DNA of 6,843 bases from Candidatus Woesearchaeota archaeon (lineage in GTDB: Archaea; Nanobdellota; Nanobdellia; Woesearchaeales; UBA10200). The notes beneath the pieces are model-generated. The model had not been told where the DNA came from. It did no database searches and was given only the letters and a program-made list of their open reading frames with translations. The stretch lies in assembly GCA_018302185.1 (NCBI GenBank), contig JAGVZX010000066.1, positions 1 through 6,843 on the forward strand. The letters run 5' to 3'. Numbering within the stretch: the stretch's first letter is position 1; each line of letters opens with the position of its first letter. This document shows positions 5,488 to 6,843 of this stretch, piece after piece. The position numbers and the translations under genes were made by a program.

Positions 5488-5503
5488 TTAATCATTTAAC
5501 TGT

Positions 5504-6718
5504 TTACCATGCAATATACGCAATGATCGCAGCCATTATAAGCATCACAATGCCTGCAATAAGTTTTATCCAGCGTTTCTCTGAAGCTTCAAGCCTTTCC
5601 ATCCTTTCGATAACAGCCTTGTTTGATGATGCAAGCAATATTGCTATCAATGGCAGAATAAACAATATATTGTACATCAATAGGTAGGCAAATCCTTTTG
5701 CATAGGTTGCTTTTGTCAACAGAAGACCAAGAATTGAGATATAGATTCCAGCTGTGCATCCGAATGAGCAGATTCCGACCAAAATCCCTACAATCAATGC
5801 AGCAGGCACACTTGCATTATGGATAAGCTCAATTATCTTTGGCTTGATAAACTTTGGAAGGCCTAATGATAACTTAACCTTGTCATGCATAAAGTAGCTG
5901 AGAAGGTTAAATAGGCCCAGAGCTGTTATCAGCAGTGCTCCAATCTTTGCAGCTAAATGAGGTGAGGTTGAGAACACAACCGCTTTAAACAACCCTAGGC
6001 CTATGAAAAAGTATGCGATAAAGACGCCAGTTATGAATGCAGCGCCAACAGCAAATATTTTTGACTTGGATTTTCTTATTGTGAAAAGGAATGCTATGAA
6101 GAAAAGCAACACACTTATCGTGCATGGGTGGATTCCTGCAAGCAATCCGTTGATCAAGACAAACAAGAATAATGACTTTGAGACAAATTCCTGCTTCTTT
6201 GAGTTTTGCTGGCACTCTGCGATTGTCTGTGTTATGTCGCAGTCAGCAACTTCTTTTTTCTCATTCATGACCCTGTAAGTTTTTGCACTCTCAATCTCCA
6301 TCGAATCCTGGTAGATGATCGTGTAAGGGAAATCAAATGTAGGATATTTCAAGAGATATTCTTCCAGCAGTTTTATAGGGACATGGCCCTGAAGAATTAG
6401 GTTATCATTGATAACGATCATCATATGGCCCTGGAGCTCACGCGGAATCTGATTTTTCTCGATAAATGCTATCAATTCCTTTCTATTCTCGACATTATTG
6501 ATGACTTCTTTATCTTCTATCTTAAAGCCAGCATCTATAAGAAAATTATTCAGCTCAAGTAAATATGGCAGGCAATGGCCGCATGCCTCATTTTGATAGA
6601 TGATGACTTTGTTCTCTTTTACAGCAAAAGAAGCCGGAACTAGAGATAGAGAAAATAATAGTATTGCAACCAATCCAAATATTGTTTTACATCTGTTTTT
6701 TGAATTAATCTTTGCCAT
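5504..6718 (-). CDS. Thioredoxin-fold and CcdA/DsbD-like transmembrane fusion protein
   Basis: A 404-residue two-part protein. Residues 13-32 form a signal or first membrane helix. Residues 36-127 look like a thioredoxin/glutaredoxin fold outside the membrane, with strand KVIIYQNEACGHC (C46, C49) and a later strand MMIVINDNLILQGHVP. A linker holds C160 and C169. From about 182 on there are six hydrophobic segments typical of the CcdA/DsbD core, with AGIHPCT (C199) and ICSFGCTAG (C317, C321) as the likely redox cysteines and polytopic symmetry around them. CcdA/DsbD proteins move electrons from cytoplasmic thioredoxin across the membrane to reduce outside thiols; here the acceptor domain is fused to the channel. 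AGAGGGT 5 nt upstream supports the ATG. It follows a Cys-ended unknown protein by 36 nt and precedes metal-motif membrane proteins, so keeping their cysteines reduced is a plausible task (inference). Confidence 0.85.
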   Translation of the reverse strand: MAKINSKNRCKTIFGLVAILLFSLSLVPASFAVKENKVIIYQNEACGHCLPYLLELNNFLIDAGFKIEDKEVINNVENRKELIAFIEKNQIPRELQGHMMIVINDNLILQGHVPIKLLEEYLLKYPTFDFPYTIIYQDSMEIESAKTYRVMNEKKEVADCDITQTIAECQQNSKKQEFVSKSLFLFVLINGLLAGIHPCTISVLLFFIAFLFTIRKSKSKIFAVGAAFITGVFIAYFFIGLGLFKAVVFSTSPHLAAKIGALLITALGLFNLLSYFMHDKVKLSLGLPKFIKPKIIELIHNASVPAALIVGILVGICSFGCTAGIYISILGLLLTKATYAKGFAYLLMYNILFILPLIAILLASSNKAVIERMERLEASEKRWIKLIAGIVMLIMAAIIAYIAW

Positions 6719-6754
6719 TTTTTACCCTCTTTTATTTTTACTTTATTATTATCA

Positions 6755-6843
6755 TCACTTTCTGCAGCAAGGCGGTAGATTCTTGTATTTCTCAGCTGCT
6801 TCTTTCATGCTTTTGTTCCATTCTTTTCTGCAGGTTTCTGAGC
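6755..6843 (-). CDS. C-terminal fragment of an unknown protein ending in a CC motif
   Basis: Only the last 28 residues or so are in the window; the gene begins beyond the right edge. The visible part is hydrophilic and probably helical, SETCRKEWNKSM then KEAAEKYKNLPPCCRK and a TGA stop. It contains one further Cys and a vicinal Cys pair three residues from the end, like other C-terminal tails in this neighbourhood. The stop is 36 nt before the thioredoxin/CcdA fusion gene, whose ribosome binding site lies in the gap, so the two are probably co-transcribed. The frame is open to the window edge. The family cannot be recognised from this fragment. Confidence 0.6.
   Translation of the reverse strand, partial: SETCRKEWNKSMKEAAEKYKNLPPCCRK

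Overview
The window is AT-rich and gene-dense, and every supportable gene lies on the minus strand, so it reads from right to left. The likely host is an archaeon, possibly of the small-genome DPANN type. Reasons: hydB/hydG-type genes of a group 3b NiFe (sulfhydrogenase) system, AGA/AGG and ATA codons in regular use, Shine-Dalgarno sites of GAGAGGT/GGTGAT type 4-9 nt before starts, TATA-like boxes about 50 nt before start codons, and a bare T-tract terminator. This assignment is inferred, not proven.

Layout in transcription order (right to left). The C-terminal tail of an unknown protein enters from the right edge (6755-6843) and is followed by a secreted or membrane thioredoxin-fold/CcdA fusion (5504-6718). 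Next come a DUF2933-like small membrane protein (5215-5439), a 33-residue membrane microprotein (5065-5166), and a tight three-gene operon of membrane proteins (5002 to 3424) carrying CALC...CCD, CCAHH and C...HMSHHP...C motifs. A DUF302 protein, a DsrE-family protein and a membrane-anchored methionine-rich protein follow (3324 to 1819), ending in a T-tract terminator. A new promoter then starts a hydrogenase operon: hydB (720-1700) and hydG (1-707, running off the left edge).

The stretch from 6843 to 1819 looks like one functional neighbourhood: small, mostly membrane-bound proteins rich in Cys, His and Met, together with thiol-disulfide and sulfur-relay families. The best reading is a metal (copper-like soft metal) and/or thiol-redox handling module at the cell envelope. 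That is inference from motifs and context; the substrate cannot be read from sequence.

Two further points stand out. hydG has one in-frame UGA exactly where the family has a conserved Gly, while the reading frame stays open on both sides; UGA is used as a normal stop elsewhere in the window. Four of the transcription-unit starts carry a GATATA hexamer at almost the same distance (47-50 nt) from the start codon, which suggests a shared promoter architecture with short leaders.
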